From: Glycomyces buryatensis
GTDB lineage: Bacteria; Actinomycetota; Actinomycetes; Mycobacteriales; Micromonosporaceae
DNA length: 44,650 bases
Reading direction: 5' to 3'
Assembly: GCF_004912275.1 (NCBI RefSeq)
Contig: NZ_STGY01000083.1
Location: 306,913 to 351,562 of the forward strand
Shown here piece by piece: positions 1 to 8,328 of this stretch. Numbering within the stretch: the first letter of the stretch is position 1; each line of letters opens with the position of its first letter. The translations under genes and the position numbers were made by a program. The notes under the pieces are model-generated. The model saw nothing but the letters and a program-made list of their open reading frames with translations, did no database searches and was not told the DNA's origin.

Positions 1-558
1 CGAAGGGCGCAGTGGACCGCGGGACCCGATAGCACCAGGAGCTGAGAACCACTGCCCCAGCAAATGAGGCCGGTGTTCTCGGAATCAGTCAGAAGGCGTC
101 TCGGCCAGAGGCTTGGCGTAGTCTGCTTACACCTGCTCGACTGCTGTACTAATTCCATATCTCTGTGCGTACCTCAATACTACTTTTACGTCACAGACCG
201 ATCCACTAACGACAAAGAGGCGTGGGTCACAATAACCTCGTGGAGTGACTGCGGCACAACACCTCTCGCCATGACTGCCGCCGGCACCGCCCCGCATCCC
301 GCACCCTCGCACTCCGCCACCCCCTCACCCCGCGGCCGGGCGTGTCGCCCACTGAGGTCCCCCGTTGCAACCATGCCCGACAGGTCCGACATCCCGACCC
401 TCCGCACCGACAGCCGGGCGGCCGGGCACGGAGGCCGCCCCCGTCCTCCCCGCTTCCGTCGTCGATGCCTTTAACGCAGCCCGACCATCCACCGACACCA
501 CTCCCGCCAGCGCCCCCACCCCCAATGCAGGCCTCCCCAAGCGCGACAATCCTACGAA
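1..558. other. Intergenic stretch, no gene recognised
   Basis: No reading frame here has recognisable protein features. The first 280 bases are less GC-rich than the rest of the window. Bases 280-550 are C-rich, and the frames that stay open there encode only Pro/Arg/Ser-rich low-complexity peptides. The lacI-family gene ends at 559, transcribed toward this region, so part of it may be its 3' trailer. No clear terminator hairpin was found. A fragment of a gene beyond the left edge cannot be excluded. Confidence 0.5.
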
Positions 559-1587
559 TCAGGCGGAGTCGCGCACCACCAGCTGCGTCGGCAGCGTCAC
601 CGACTCGACCTCCTCCTCGTCCATCAGGGCGATGAGGAGCCGCACGGTCTCCTCGGCGACCTTCGCGAGCGGTTGGCGGACCGTGGTCAGGGCCGGCCGC
701 GTCGCCGTGGCGATGGCCGAGTCGTCGAAGCCGCCCACGGCCACATCGCCCGGAACGCTCCGCCCGGCAACGTGCAGGGCCTGAAGCGCGCCGGCGGCCA
801 TGAGGTCGGAGGCGACGAACACCGCGTCGAGATCGGGCACCGTCGCCAAGAGCTTTCGCATCGCGGACTCGCCGCCGGCCTGCGTGTAGTCGCCGTGGAC
901 GACCATCTGCTTGCCGGCCTTGCGGCCGAGCACGCTGGTGAAGCCCTCCAGGCGGAGTGAGCCGCCGGGCGTGTCGAGCGGGCCGGTGATCATGCCGATC
1001 TTGCGGCGGCCCTGCTCCACCAGATACTCGGTCATGGCGCTGGCGCCGCCGCGATCGTCGGCGGCCGCGTACGGGATCACCGACTCGCGGCCCAGGACCG
1101 CGCCGCAGGCGACGGCCGGGACCCCGGAGCTGACAATGGACTGCAGCAGCGGGTCACCGGCGTGGGTCGAGACCAGCAGCGCCCCGTCGGCGTGCCCGCC
1201 GCGCAGATACCGCACCACCCGTTCCCTGCCGCCGTCGTCACCGGCGATCATGAGCACCAGCGACATGTCGCGGTCGGCGAGCTGATTGGTGGCCACGCGC
1301 ATGAGCACCGAGAAGTTGGGGTCCTCGAACAGTCGCTCCTGCGGCTCGGACAGGACCATCACGACCGAGCCGGTGCGGCTGGTCTTCAGGCTCCGCGCCG
1401 CCCGGTTGACGACATAGCCGGTCTCGGCCACGGCGCGGCGCACCGCGGTCTCGGCCGCGAGCGAGACATTGCCCTGCCCATTGAGGACTCGCGAGACGGT
1501 TCCCCGCGAGACGCCCGACACCGCCGCGACGTCGTGAATCGTCGGTCTTTTCCGTACCAAGTCGCTCAGCTCTCCCTTGCGTTTCAT
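559..1587 (-). CDS. ganR: LacI-family repressor of the galactan locus
   Basis: A 342-residue transcriptional repressor of the LacI/GalR family. Residues about 13-60 form the helix-turn-helix and hinge helix (TIHDVAAVSGVSRGTVSRVLNG). The rest is a periplasmic-binding-protein fold for an effector sugar, ending in the usual GGFDD...TTVRQP segment. It is the last gene of the leftward ganS-P-Q-GH53 operon, 64 bp after the GH53 stop, so autoregulation is likely. Two LacI-type palindromes with a central CG lie in the divergent ganS/ganA control region and are the obvious targets. The effector is inferred to be galactose, galactobiose or a longer galacto-oligosaccharide. The name follows the Bacillus gan system by context and not by sequence comparison. 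Confidence 0.9.
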   Translation of the reverse strand: MKRKGELSDLVRKRPTIHDVAAVSGVSRGTVSRVLNGQGNVSLAAETAVRRAVAETGYVVNRAARSLKTSRTGSVVMVLSEPQERLFEDPNFSVLMRVATNQLADRDMSLVLMIAGDDGGRERVVRYLRGGHADGALLVSTHAGDPLLQSIVSSGVPAVACGAVLGRESVIPYAAADDRGGASAMTEYLVEQGRRKIGMITGPLDTPGGSLRLEGFTSVLGRKAGKQMVVHGDYTQAGGESAMRKLLATVPDLDAVFVASDLMAAGALQALHVAGRSVPGDVAVGGFDDSAIATATRPALTTVRQPLAKVAEETVRLLIALMDEEEVESVTLPTQLVVRDSA

Positions 1588-1594
1588 TAATTAT

Positions 1595-1616
1595 CCCTCT
1601 CCGGTTCCGGAGAGGG
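1595..1616 (-). terminator. Hairpin between GH53 and lacI gene, also covers the lacI RBS
   Basis: CCCTCTCC and GGAGAGGG pair perfectly, with the intervening GGTTCC able to extend the stem to 10 bp. On the minus strand the 3' arm is GGAGAGGG, followed by ATAATTA and the ATG of the repressor. The only good Shine-Dalgarno sequence for the repressor therefore sits inside the stem. It could act as a weak terminator or attenuator after the gan operon, as an RBS-sequestering element, or both. Confidence 0.55.
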
Positions 1617-1651
1617 GGAGACCGCCCAAGGGGTGGCGGCCTCCCGCTGTC

Positions 1652-2455
1652 TCACCCTGGACCGTCGGTCTGTCCCAGGACCCGCAGCGACGGCAGCGCA
1701 TTTCCCTCGAAGTCGAACACGGCCTGGTTGGCCCAGGGATTGCCGCCTTCGGCGACGTCGTCGCCGTATTCCATGCCCGCCCGCGAGGCCCAGGTGGTGC
1801 CGTCCACCGGGAGCCAGGCAGGCTCCCAGTAGACGATGCCGAGACCGCGGGAGCCGGGTACCGCGGCCACGACGGCATACTGGTCGCGCAGGAAGGCCGA
1901 TTGCCCTTCCAAGGTGGCCGGGTATCCGCCCGTCTCGGCGAACTCCGACCGGAAGACGGAGCGGTGCCCCTCGGGCTCGGCATCCGTCCAGGCGTAGGAG
2001 GTCTCGACCACCAGGACGTCCTTGCCGTAGCGCTCGGCGATGTCGTTCAGGTTGGCGCCCAAGTCATCGAGGGTGCCGTGCCAGAACGGGTAGTAGGACA
2101 GGCCGATGATGTCGAAGTCGAGGCCGCGCAGGTCCCTCCAGGCCTTCGGGGCCCGTTGCTTCTTGGGGTCGGTCCAGAAGTCGGAGTAGTGCAGGTCGAG
2201 CAGGATCCGGTGCCCGGCGGCCTTGGCGCGGCGGGCCAACTGGACGGTGTTGTCCAGGTCGTTGGTGCCGCCGAGGTACGCCTCGCCCCGCTCGTCGTGC
2301 GGGTCGACCCACAGCCGCAGCCGGACGGTGTTGACGCCGGACTCGTACAGGAGCCAGAACAGCTCCCGCTTGCGACCGCCGGAGTGGAACTGCGCGCCGA
2401 GGGATTCGATCTCGGCGGTCATCGAGACGTCGGCGCCTCGGATCGGGGAGGCCAT
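1652..2455 (-). CDS. GH53 endo-beta-1,4-galactanase with an internal deletion, probably inactive
   Basis: A 267-residue GH53 (arabinogalactan endo-galactanase) protein with no signal peptide. The N-terminal half (RGADVSM, VRLRLWVDP, DLHYSDFWTDP, KAW) and C-terminal half (IGLSYYPFWHG, nucleophile E151 in VVETSYAW, GLGIVYWEPAW) are well conserved. The segment between them is gone. KAWRDLRGLDFD joins directly to IIGLSYYP, whereas the second GH53 at 8329-9471 has about 98 residues there, including the acid/base motif VGNE. The frame is intact. Start ATG 2455 is preceded by AAAGGA within the end of ganQ; a longer upstream frame only overlaps ganQ. It was probably an intracellular galactanase. With the acid/base Glu missing it should not be catalytically competent. 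Confidence 0.85.
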   Translation of the reverse strand: MASPIRGADVSMTAEIESLGAQFHSGGRKRELFWLLYESGVNTVRLRLWVDPHDERGEAYLGGTNDLDNTVQLARRAKAAGHRILLDLHYSDFWTDPKKQRAPKAWRDLRGLDFDIIGLSYYPFWHGTLDDLGANLNDIAERYGKDVLVVETSYAWTDAEPEGHRSVFRSEFAETGGYPATLEGQSAFLRDQYAVVAAVPGSRGLGIVYWEPAWLPVDGTTWASRAGMEYGDDVAEGGNPWANQAVFDFEGNALPSLRVLGQTDGPG

Positions 2456-2459
2456 CGTC

Positions 2460-3350
2460 CTATCCTTTCTCTGCGCCCGCTGCGGCGCCGGTGACCAGGT
2501 ACCGCTGCAGGATGATGTAGAGGATGGTGATCGGGACGGCCAGGAAGACCGCTCCGGCGGCGAAGGTGGTGTACGCGTTGGAGTACTCATCGCTGATCAT
2601 CTGGAACAGGCCGAGCGCCACGGTCTGCTTGTCGGGGCTCTGGAGCAGCAGCCTGGGGAGGATGAAGTCCATCCACGGCAAGGTGAACTGGGTGATGGCC
2701 ACGAAGGTGAGCATGGGCCGCATGAGCGGCAGGATGATCTTGCGGAAGATTGTCAGGCGGCTGGCGCCGTCGATCGCCGCGGCCTCGTCCAGGCTCGCGG
2801 GCAGGTTGTCGGTGTAGCCCTTCATGAGCCAGATGTTGTAGGGCAGCGCCGCGGCGATGCTCACCAGCGCCAGGCCGGTCAGGGAGTCCAGCAGTCCGAA
2901 GTTCAGGAACAGCATGTAGACCGCGATGGCGGCGACGAACGCCGGGAACATCTGGAGGATGAGGATGCTGAGCATCCCGGCCTTGCGGCCCTTGAACCTG
3001 ACGCGGGAGAACACGTATCCGCACAGCGCGGCCAGGGCGACCGAGCCGATCATGTTCAGCGTGGCGACGTAGAGCGAGTTGAGGTACCAGCGCCCGTAGT
3101 TCGTCTCGGTGAACAGGTCGATGTAGTGGTCGAAGGTGGCGTCGGCGGGGAACGGGGAGACGGCGCCGAGCCCGTCGCCGGGGCTGAGCGAGGCGCCCAC
3201 GACCCACAGGAGCGGGAAGATCACGATGAGGGCGACGACGAGCAGTTCGAGGTGGATGAACACCGACGCGATGGTGTCCTTGCGTCCGCCGGAGATGCGG
3301 CGGCGCTGCGGCCGGGTCGGTGCGGGCCGTTCGGCGGTCTTGGCGGTCAT
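2460..3350 (-). CDS. ganQ: Sugar ABC transporter permease, MalG/GanQ type
   Basis: A 296-residue inner-membrane permease of the carbohydrate-uptake CUT1 family. It has six predicted membrane segments, beginning with the helix LLVVALIVIFPLLWVVGASL. The cytoplasmic EAA loop EAAAIDGASRLTIFRKIILP contacts the ATPase. It pairs with the MalF-type permease encoded 2 bp upstream and ends 4 bp before the GH53 gene, so the genes are tightly cotranscribed. ATG 3350 is chosen because GGGAG lies 8 nt upstream; the reading frame stays open much further upstream, but only as the shifted frame of ganP. The substrate is inferred to be galacto-oligosaccharides from the neighbouring GH53 and GH42 enzymes. Confidence 0.93.
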   Translation of the reverse strand: MTAKTAERPAPTRPQRRRISGGRKDTIASVFIHLELLVVALIVIFPLLWVVGASLSPGDGLGAVSPFPADATFDHYIDLFTETNYGRWYLNSLYVATLNMIGSVALAALCGYVFSRVRFKGRKAGMLSILILQMFPAFVAAIAVYMLFLNFGLLDSLTGLALVSIAAALPYNIWLMKGYTDNLPASLDEAAAIDGASRLTIFRKIILPLMRPMLTFVAITQFTLPWMDFILPRLLLQSPDKQTVALGLFQMISDEYSNAYTTFAAGAVFLAVPITILYIILQRYLVTGAAAGAEKG

Positions 3351-3352
3351 GG

Positions 3353-4723
3353 TCAGAGCTCCCGGATCGCCTTGGAGCGGTTGAGGTTCCACACCGAGAT
3401 GGTGCCGACGATGAGGAAGATGAACAGGCTCATCACGGCGCCGATGTTGTACAGCTGGTTGTTCAGTGTCAGCTTGAACAGCCAGGTCACCAGCAGGTCG
3501 GTGCTGCCTGCGAAGCGGTAGTCGGCATTGTCGGGTCCGCCCTCGGTGAGGAAGTAGACCAGTCCGAAGTTGTTGAAGTTGGTGACGAACGACAGGATGA
3601 GCAGCGGCGCCACCGTCCGGTGGACGACCGGGAAGGTGATGTGCCGCAGCTGCTGGAGGGGGCTCGCCCCGTCCATGCGGGCGGCCTCGTAGTAGCTGTC
3701 GTCGATATTGGTGAGCACGCCGCCGACCAGGGCCATGAAGAACGGGAAGCTGATCCACAGGTTGATCAGGAGCGCGATGCCGCGGGCCAGGTTGGGGTTG
3801 GAGGCGTCGGTGAACCAGTAGATCCGCTCGTCGGTGAGTCCGACGTCCATCAGCCATTGGCTGATGGGACCGAACTGGCCGTTGAACATCGAGCGGAACA
3901 CCAGCGCCGAGACGATCGCGGGCACGGCCCACGGCAGCAGGAAGATCGAGCGCCACATTCGGGGGAACTTGACCTTCTGGTTGGCCAGCAGTACGGCCTG
4001 GAGGAAGCCGAATCCGTAGGCGGCGGCGGTCGAGACCACTGCCCACACGAAGGTCCACACCAGCACGCCCAGGAAGGTCTGGGTCCAGGCCGGGACCGAG
4101 AAGATCGCGCCGAAGTTGTCGAAGCCGACCCAGCCGACGAGGTTCTTGGGCGGCAGGTGGTCGCGGTTGTAGTTGGTGAAGGCGATGAGGATGCCGAACA
4201 TAATCGGCAGTACCGACATGAACACCATGAGCACCATGCCCGGGGAGAGCATGATGTAGGCGAAGGCGCCCTCCCACAGCCGCTTGAGGTAGTCGAGCGA
4301 GGATTCGCGCTCGCCTCCGGCGTTGAGCGAGGCGCGGTAGCGCGCGGCGTCGCGGATGCTCCAGATCCAGATGATGGACAGCAGGGCGAGGGTCAGGAGG
4401 GCGATCAGGCCGTTGGCGAGCAGGATGATCGAGTTGTCGCCGTCGGTGAGGCCCGTCAGGGTCACCTCCCGGGCCTGGGAACCGAGGGTGAACAGGCCCC
4501 ACAGTCCCTTGACGAAGAAGCCGCCGTTGCCTCGGGCGTCGAAGTCCATGCCGGCGTAGTAGTTGCCGGTCCCCATCTCCCAGCCGACCAGGGCGGCGAA
4601 GCAGACGAAGAAGCAGGCGGCCTTGCCCGCCTGGCGGTTGATCAGCTGGCCGGCCCCCCACACCAGTGCCGAGGCGAGGCCTGGCACCGGTGCGGGGAGG
4701 TGGCCGCGTGGAGCATTGCTCAT
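3353..4723 (-). CDS. ganP: Sugar ABC transporter permease, MalF/GanP type
   Basis: A 456-residue permease of the CUT1 family. Like other GanP/MalF proteins it has an N-terminal extension (residues about 1-150) containing additional hydrophobic segments before the core, which starts near FAYIMLSPGMVLMVFMSVLPIMFG. The EAA loop is YYEAARMDGASPLQQLRHITFPVV. It lies between the binding protein (13 bp upstream) and ganQ (2 bp downstream). It should form the heterodimeric membrane channel with GanQ for galactan oligosaccharide import. No ATP-binding subunit is encoded nearby, as is usual for actinobacterial CUT1 systems that share an MsiK-type ATPase. Confidence 0.93.
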   Translation of the reverse strand: MSNAPRGHLPAPVPGLASALVWGAGQLINRQAGKAACFFVCFAALVGWEMGTGNYYAGMDFDARGNGGFFVKGLWGLFTLGSQAREVTLTGLTDGDNSIILLANGLIALLTLALLSIIWIWSIRDAARYRASLNAGGERESSLDYLKRLWEGAFAYIMLSPGMVLMVFMSVLPIMFGILIAFTNYNRDHLPPKNLVGWVGFDNFGAIFSVPAWTQTFLGVLVWTFVWAVVSTAAAYGFGFLQAVLLANQKVKFPRMWRSIFLLPWAVPAIVSALVFRSMFNGQFGPISQWLMDVGLTDERIYWFTDASNPNLARGIALLINLWISFPFFMALVGGVLTNIDDSYYEAARMDGASPLQQLRHITFPVVHRTVAPLLILSFVTNFNNFGLVYFLTEGGPDNADYRFAGSTDLLVTWLFKLTLNNQLYNIGAVMSLFIFLIVGTISVWNLNRSKAIREL

Positions 4724-4736
4724 CGCGCGGTGGTTC

Positions 4737-6080
4737 CTAGAGTCCGTGGAGCTCGTTGTAGGAGTCGAGGGCCTTGGTCTGGGCCTCTTCGACGGTGGAC
4801 AGGTTGTCCCAGACGTCGACGGTCAGGGTGTTGCCGGTCTCCCAGAAGTACTCGGGGACCTGCGGGATGAGGTCGGCCTGGGCGGACTGCTCGATGATGC
4901 CGGCGACGTGCGGGTCGTCGGCCAGGCCCTCGATGCCCGAGAGCAGGTCGGAGTTGACCGCCGGGATCTGCCCGGTGGAGGCGTAGAGGGCGGCGGCACC
5001 GGCGTCGGAGGCCATGAAGTTGGCGAAGACGCGGGCGGCGGCCGGGTACTCGGTGAGGGTGGAGACGACGGCGATGTGCATGCCGGCGAAGGAGCTCGCG
5101 GGCTCGCCGCCCTCGATGCTCGGCAGGACGGTCACGCCGTACTCGTAGCCGTGCTCCTCGGCGCCGGCGTCGAAGTCGGCGAAGGCCCAGGGCCCATTGA
5201 TGGCGTAGGGGACGGTGCCGGCGGAGAACTCCTGGCGGATGTTCTCCTCAGTGGCGTCGACGGCCGGGACGTCGAAGAGCTCGCGCAGTCCCGCGTAGTA
5301 CTCCAGCGCCGCGGCCAAGGCGGGGTCGTCGAAGCCGGGGTCGTCGGGGTTCAGATCGGGGTAGACCGTCCAGCCGGCGGCCGAGAGCACCGAGTAGGCG
5401 TGGTAGATCTCGCCGGGGGTGAACTGGATGGTCCACCGGTTCGAGCCGGGCTGGTTGTATTCCTCGGCGAGGGCCGCGATCTCCTCCCAGGTCTTCGCGG
5501 GCTCTTCGGAGCCGGTCAGTTCCTTGAGGAGCGTCTTGTTGTAGAACAGGGCGATCGACTCGGTGGTGATCGGGACGGCGTGCATGGAGCCGTCGTCGCC
5601 GCCGGAGACGACACCGGTGAACGTCTCGTTCATGCGGGACTTGAGCACGGTGTCGTACTCGCCCATGGGCGCGGCCACGCCCTGGTCGATGGCGCGGGAG
5701 AGCTGGTCGTAGAAGGTCATGTACACGTCGCCGCCGTTGCCGGCCTCACCGGCGGTGGCCATCTTCTCGACCGCTTCGTCCTTGATCACGAGCTCGTACT
5801 CGACCTTGACGTCCGGGTACTCCTGGTTGAACGCCGCGATGAGGGCCTGAGCGAGGGGCTCGTCCTCGATCCAGATCTTGAGGGGCTGCTCGCCCTTCGC
5901 GATGGCGTCCTCCATGACGTACTGCTGGGCGTCCGCGTCCCACTGGAGGTCGGTGGCCTCCTCCTCTTCCTCCGGGCCGCCGCAGGCGGCCAACGTGCCG
6001 GCGGTCGCGGTGAGACCGCCCAGGACGAGCAGACGACGGCGGTTCAGCGCCAGGTCCGCGGCAGCTCCATTGCTTCGCAT
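4737..6080 (-). CDS. ganS: Extracellular oligosaccharide-binding lipoprotein
   Basis: A 447-residue solute-binding protein (SBP family 1, maltose/maltodextrin type). It has a signal sequence with twin arginines (NRRRLLVLGG) and a lipobox ending GTLAAC, so C33 should be lipidated after cleavage. A short acidic linker (EEEEEATD) precedes the binding domain, which includes QPLKIWIEDEP and FNQEYPDVKVEYE. ATG 6080 is preceded by AAGGA at good spacing. It is the first gene of the leftward operon and probably delivers beta-1,4-galacto-oligosaccharides released by the secreted GH53 to GanPQ. Substrate assignment rests on context. Confidence 0.93.
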   Translation of the reverse strand: MRSNGAAADLALNRRRLLVLGGLTATAGTLAACGGPEEEEEATDLQWDADAQQYVMEDAIAKGEQPLKIWIEDEPLAQALIAAFNQEYPDVKVEYELVIKDEAVEKMATAGEAGNGGDVYMTFYDQLSRAIDQGVAAPMGEYDTVLKSRMNETFTGVVSGGDDGSMHAVPITTESIALFYNKTLLKELTGSEEPAKTWEEIAALAEEYNQPGSNRWTIQFTPGEIYHAYSVLSAAGWTVYPDLNPDDPGFDDPALAAALEYYAGLRELFDVPAVDATEENIRQEFSAGTVPYAINGPWAFADFDAGAEEHGYEYGVTVLPSIEGGEPASSFAGMHIAVVSTLTEYPAAARVFANFMASDAGAAALYASTGQIPAVNSDLLSGIEGLADDPHVAGIIEQSAQADLIPQVPEYFWETGNTLTVDVWDNLSTVEEAQTKALDSYNELHGL

Positions 6081-6148
6081 GTCAAGTCCTTGTCTCGATC
6101 GATCAGTGACGAGGGGAGTCCGGGCGTCGATGGGGGGTGCCGCCGGAC

Positions 6149-6162
6149 TGTGAACGTTTACA
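6149..6162 (-). promoter_or_regulatory. LacI-type operator for the ganS operon
   Basis: TGTGAACGTTTACA is a 14-bp near-palindrome with the central CG typical of LacI/GalR-family operators; 6 of 7 base pairs are symmetric. It begins 2 bp downstream of the predicted ganS -10 element, a position suited to repression. It matches the second operator at 6309-6322 in the pattern TGTGnACGTTnACA. Confidence 0.75.
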
Positions 6163-6164
6163 CG

Positions 6165-6193
6165 AATCTAGCGACTGATGTGACGCGAAGCAA
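6165..6193 (-). promoter_or_regulatory. Predicted ganS promoter
   Basis: On the minus strand TTGCTT (6188-6193) is followed after exactly 17 nt by TAGATT (6165-6170). The LacI-type operator lies immediately downstream of the -10. The transcript would start near 6158, inside the operator. Confidence 0.55.
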
Positions 6194-6282
6194 CAGTGTT
6201 ACGTCCCCATTGACCGATATTGCGGCAAGAATTCTTCATGAAACGATCACAATTTAGAAACGGCAGCGTCCTGGACCGCGAC

Positions 6283-6311
6283 TTGCGCTCGGTTTAGGCG
6301 TCGAGTACTGT
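6283..6311 (+). promoter_or_regulatory. Predicted ganA promoter
   Basis: TTGCGC (6283-6288) and TACTGT (6306-6311) are spaced by 17 nt. The -10 overlaps the operator at 6309-6322. The predicted start near 6318 leaves about 39 nt before the TTG start codon of the GH42 gene, enough for its ribosome-binding site, but only about 12 nt before the upstream ATG at 6330. Confidence 0.55.
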
Positions 6312-6322
6312 GCACGTTCACA
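6309..6322 (+). promoter_or_regulatory. LacI-type operator for the ganA operon
   Basis: TGTGCACGTTCACA has the central CG and 6 of 7 symmetric pairs, and one further C/G pair flanks it. It shares TGTGnACGTTnACA with the operator at 6149-6162. The pair would let one repressor control both divergent gan transcripts. Confidence 0.75.
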
Positions 6323-6356
6323 GGCATTTATGCAAGGAACCCCACAGGAGACCGCG

Positions 6357-8321
6357 TTGCAGACCATTCGCTACGGAGGCGACTACAACCCCGAACAGTG
6401 GCCGGAGCAGACCTGGCTGGAGGACGTTCGCCTCATGCGAGAGGCCGGCGTCAACCTCGTCAGCCTCGGCGTCTTCAACTGGGGCATCCTCGAGCCGGCC
6501 CCGGGCGAGTACGACTTCTCGGACCTGGACCGGATGATCGAGCTGCTGCACGAGAACGGGATCGGCGTCAACCTGGGCACCCCAACGTCCTCTCCCCCGG
6601 CGTGGCTGCGGCAGTCCCACCCCGAGATCCGGCTGGTCGACTTCGACGGCCGAGTGATGGCCGGCGGGTCGCGGCACGGGGTGTGCCCCTCGTCCCCGGC
6701 GTACACCGAGGCGTGCGCGAACATCGTCGAGCGACTCGCCGAGCGCTACGGCGACCACCCCGCGGTCGAGATGTGGCACCTGCACAACGAGTACGGCTGG
6801 GCCAATGTCGAGTGCTACTGCGATACCTCCGCGGCGGCCTTCCGGGGCTGGCTGGCCGAGAAGTACGTGGACATCGGCCAACTCAACGACGCCTGGGGCA
6901 CGGCCTTCTGGGGCCTGGTGTACCGCTCGTTCGACCAGGTCGAGACCCCGTCCGCCGCGCCTCCCGGGGTCAACCCGGCGCTCAAACTGGACTGGAAGCG
7001 GTTCTCAGGTGACGCCCACATCGCCAACTATCTGCTCCAGCGCGACATCATCGCCCGCTATTCGAAGGCGCCGGCGACCACGAACTTCATGATCCCCAAC
7101 TGCGAGGACATGGACTACTTCCGTTGGGCCCCGGTGGTGGACATCGTCTCCAACAACCACTACCTGATCGCCGAGCGTCCCGAGAACCACATTGAACTGT
7201 CCATGAGCGCCGACCTGACCCGCTCGGTGGCGGGCGGCCCGTGGATGGTCATGGAACACTCCACGTCGGCGGTGAACTGGCAGCCGCGCAATATCGCCAA
7301 GACCCCGGGAGAGATGCGCCGCAACTCGCTGGCCCACCTGGCGCGCGGGGCCGACGGCCTCATGTTCTTCCAGTGGCGGGCCTCGCGGGCCGGCGCCGAG
7401 AAGTTCCACTCCGCGATGCTCCCCCACGGCGGCACCGACACCCAGGTGTGGCGCGACGTGGTGTCCCTCGGCGGCGAGCTCAAGCGGCTCGCGCCCGTCG
7501 TCGGCTCGAATGTGGAGTCCGACGTGGCGATCCTGTGGGACTGGGAGTCGTGGTGGGCGCTCGAACTCGAATGGCGCCCGTCGGAGGACCTGCGCTTCCG
7601 CGAACGCGTCGAGGCCTACTACGCGTCGCTGTGGAAGCAGCACGTCACCGTCGACTTCGCCCACCCCGAAAGTGATCTGTCGGGCTACCGGCTCGTCGTC
7701 GCGCCGTCCTCGTACCTGCTGAGCGAGGCGGCCGGCAAGAACCTGCGCGGCTACGTCGAGAACGGCGGCAACCTGCTCGTCTCCTACTTCTCTGGAATCG
7801 TGGACGAGCACGACGGCGTCCATCCCGGCCCCCACCCCGGCGCGCTGCGAGAGACGCTGGGGCTGTGGACCGAGGAGTTCCACCCGCTGCACCAGGACGA
7901 GGCGCCGGCGCTCGATTCCGGTGCCCGGGGCCGGATCTGGTCCGAACGCGTCCGGCTCGAAGGGGCCGAGTCCGTCGCCGCGTTCGCGGGCGGCCCCGAC
8001 GCGGGCCACCCCGCGATCACCCGCCACCGCCTCGGCGGCGGCACCGCCTGGTATGCCGCCACCGCGCTCGATGACGCCACCGGACTGCGCTCGCTGCTGG
8101 CCGAGGTGCTCGACGCCTCCGGTGTCCAGCGCCCGGCGGGCGTGGCGGAGTCGGTCGAGCTCATCCGGCGCGGCGACCACTGCTTCCTGATCAACCACGG
8201 CGATCAGGACACCACCGTCCCCGACCTCCGGGGCACCGACGCCCTCACCGGTGCCGACTACGACGGGGACGTCCCCGTCTCGGCAGGAGAGGTCGTCGTC
8301 GTCACGATCACCAAGGAGTGA
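6357..8321 (+). CDS. ganA: GH42 beta-galactosidase
   Basis: A GH42 beta-galactosidase of 654 residues from the TTG start. The N-terminus is IRYGGDYNPEQWP. The acid/base Glu lies in HLHNEYG and the nucleophile in VMEHS (E154 and E309 if numbered from the upstream ATG at 6330; nine fewer from the TTG). The catalytic barrel is followed by a trimerisation domain (DVAILWDWESWWALE) and a small C-terminal beta domain. There is no signal peptide, so it should act in the cytoplasm on imported galacto-oligosaccharides. TTG 6357 is preferred because AGGAG sits 6 nt upstream and TTG-initiated protein begins just before the family's usual start. ATG 6330 has no ribosome-binding site and abuts the operator. 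The secreted GH53 gene follows 7 bp downstream. Confidence 0.93.
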   Translation: MQTIRYGGDYNPEQWPEQTWLEDVRLMREAGVNLVSLGVFNWGILEPAPGEYDFSDLDRMIELLHENGIGVNLGTPTSSPPAWLRQSHPEIRLVDFDGRVMAGGSRHGVCPSSPAYTEACANIVERLAERYGDHPAVEMWHLHNEYGWANVECYCDTSAAAFRGWLAEKYVDIGQLNDAWGTAFWGLVYRSFDQVETPSAAPPGVNPALKLDWKRFSGDAHIANYLLQRDIIARYSKAPATTNFMIPNCEDMDYFRWAPVVDIVSNNHYLIAERPENHIELSMSADLTRSVAGGPWMVMEHSTSAVNWQPRNIAKTPGEMRRNSLAHLARGADGLMFFQWRASRAGAEKFHSAMLPHGGTDTQVWRDVVSLGGELKRLAPVVGSNVESDVAILWDWESWWALELEWRPSEDLRFRERVEAYYASLWKQHVTVDFAHPESDLSGYRLVVAPSSYLLSEAAGKNLRGYVENGGNLLVSYFSGIVDEHDGVHPGPHPGALRETLGLWTEEFHPLHQDEAPALDSGARGRIWSERVRLEGAESVAAFAGGPDAGHPAITRHRLGGGTAWYAATALDDATGLRSLLAEVLDASGVQRPAGVAESVELIRRGDHCFLINHGDQDTTVPDLRGTDALTGADYDGDVPVSAGEVVVVTITKE

Positions 8322-8328
8322 ACTCCAC

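Noticed and set aside
64..635. Small plus- and minus-strand frames at the left end
   Set aside because: All encode Pro/Arg/Ser-rich low-complexity peptides without ribosome-binding sites or family features.
2460..4661. A 733-codon frame covering ganQ and running back through ganP
   Set aside because: Only the last 296 residues look like a permease; the rest is Arg/Pro-rich shifted-frame translation of ganP. The real start is ATG 3350.
1577..6257. Several long plus-strand frames opposite the gan operon
   Set aside because: They lack motifs and are rich in Gly, Val, Glu and Arg, as expected from the antisense of GC-rich coding DNA.
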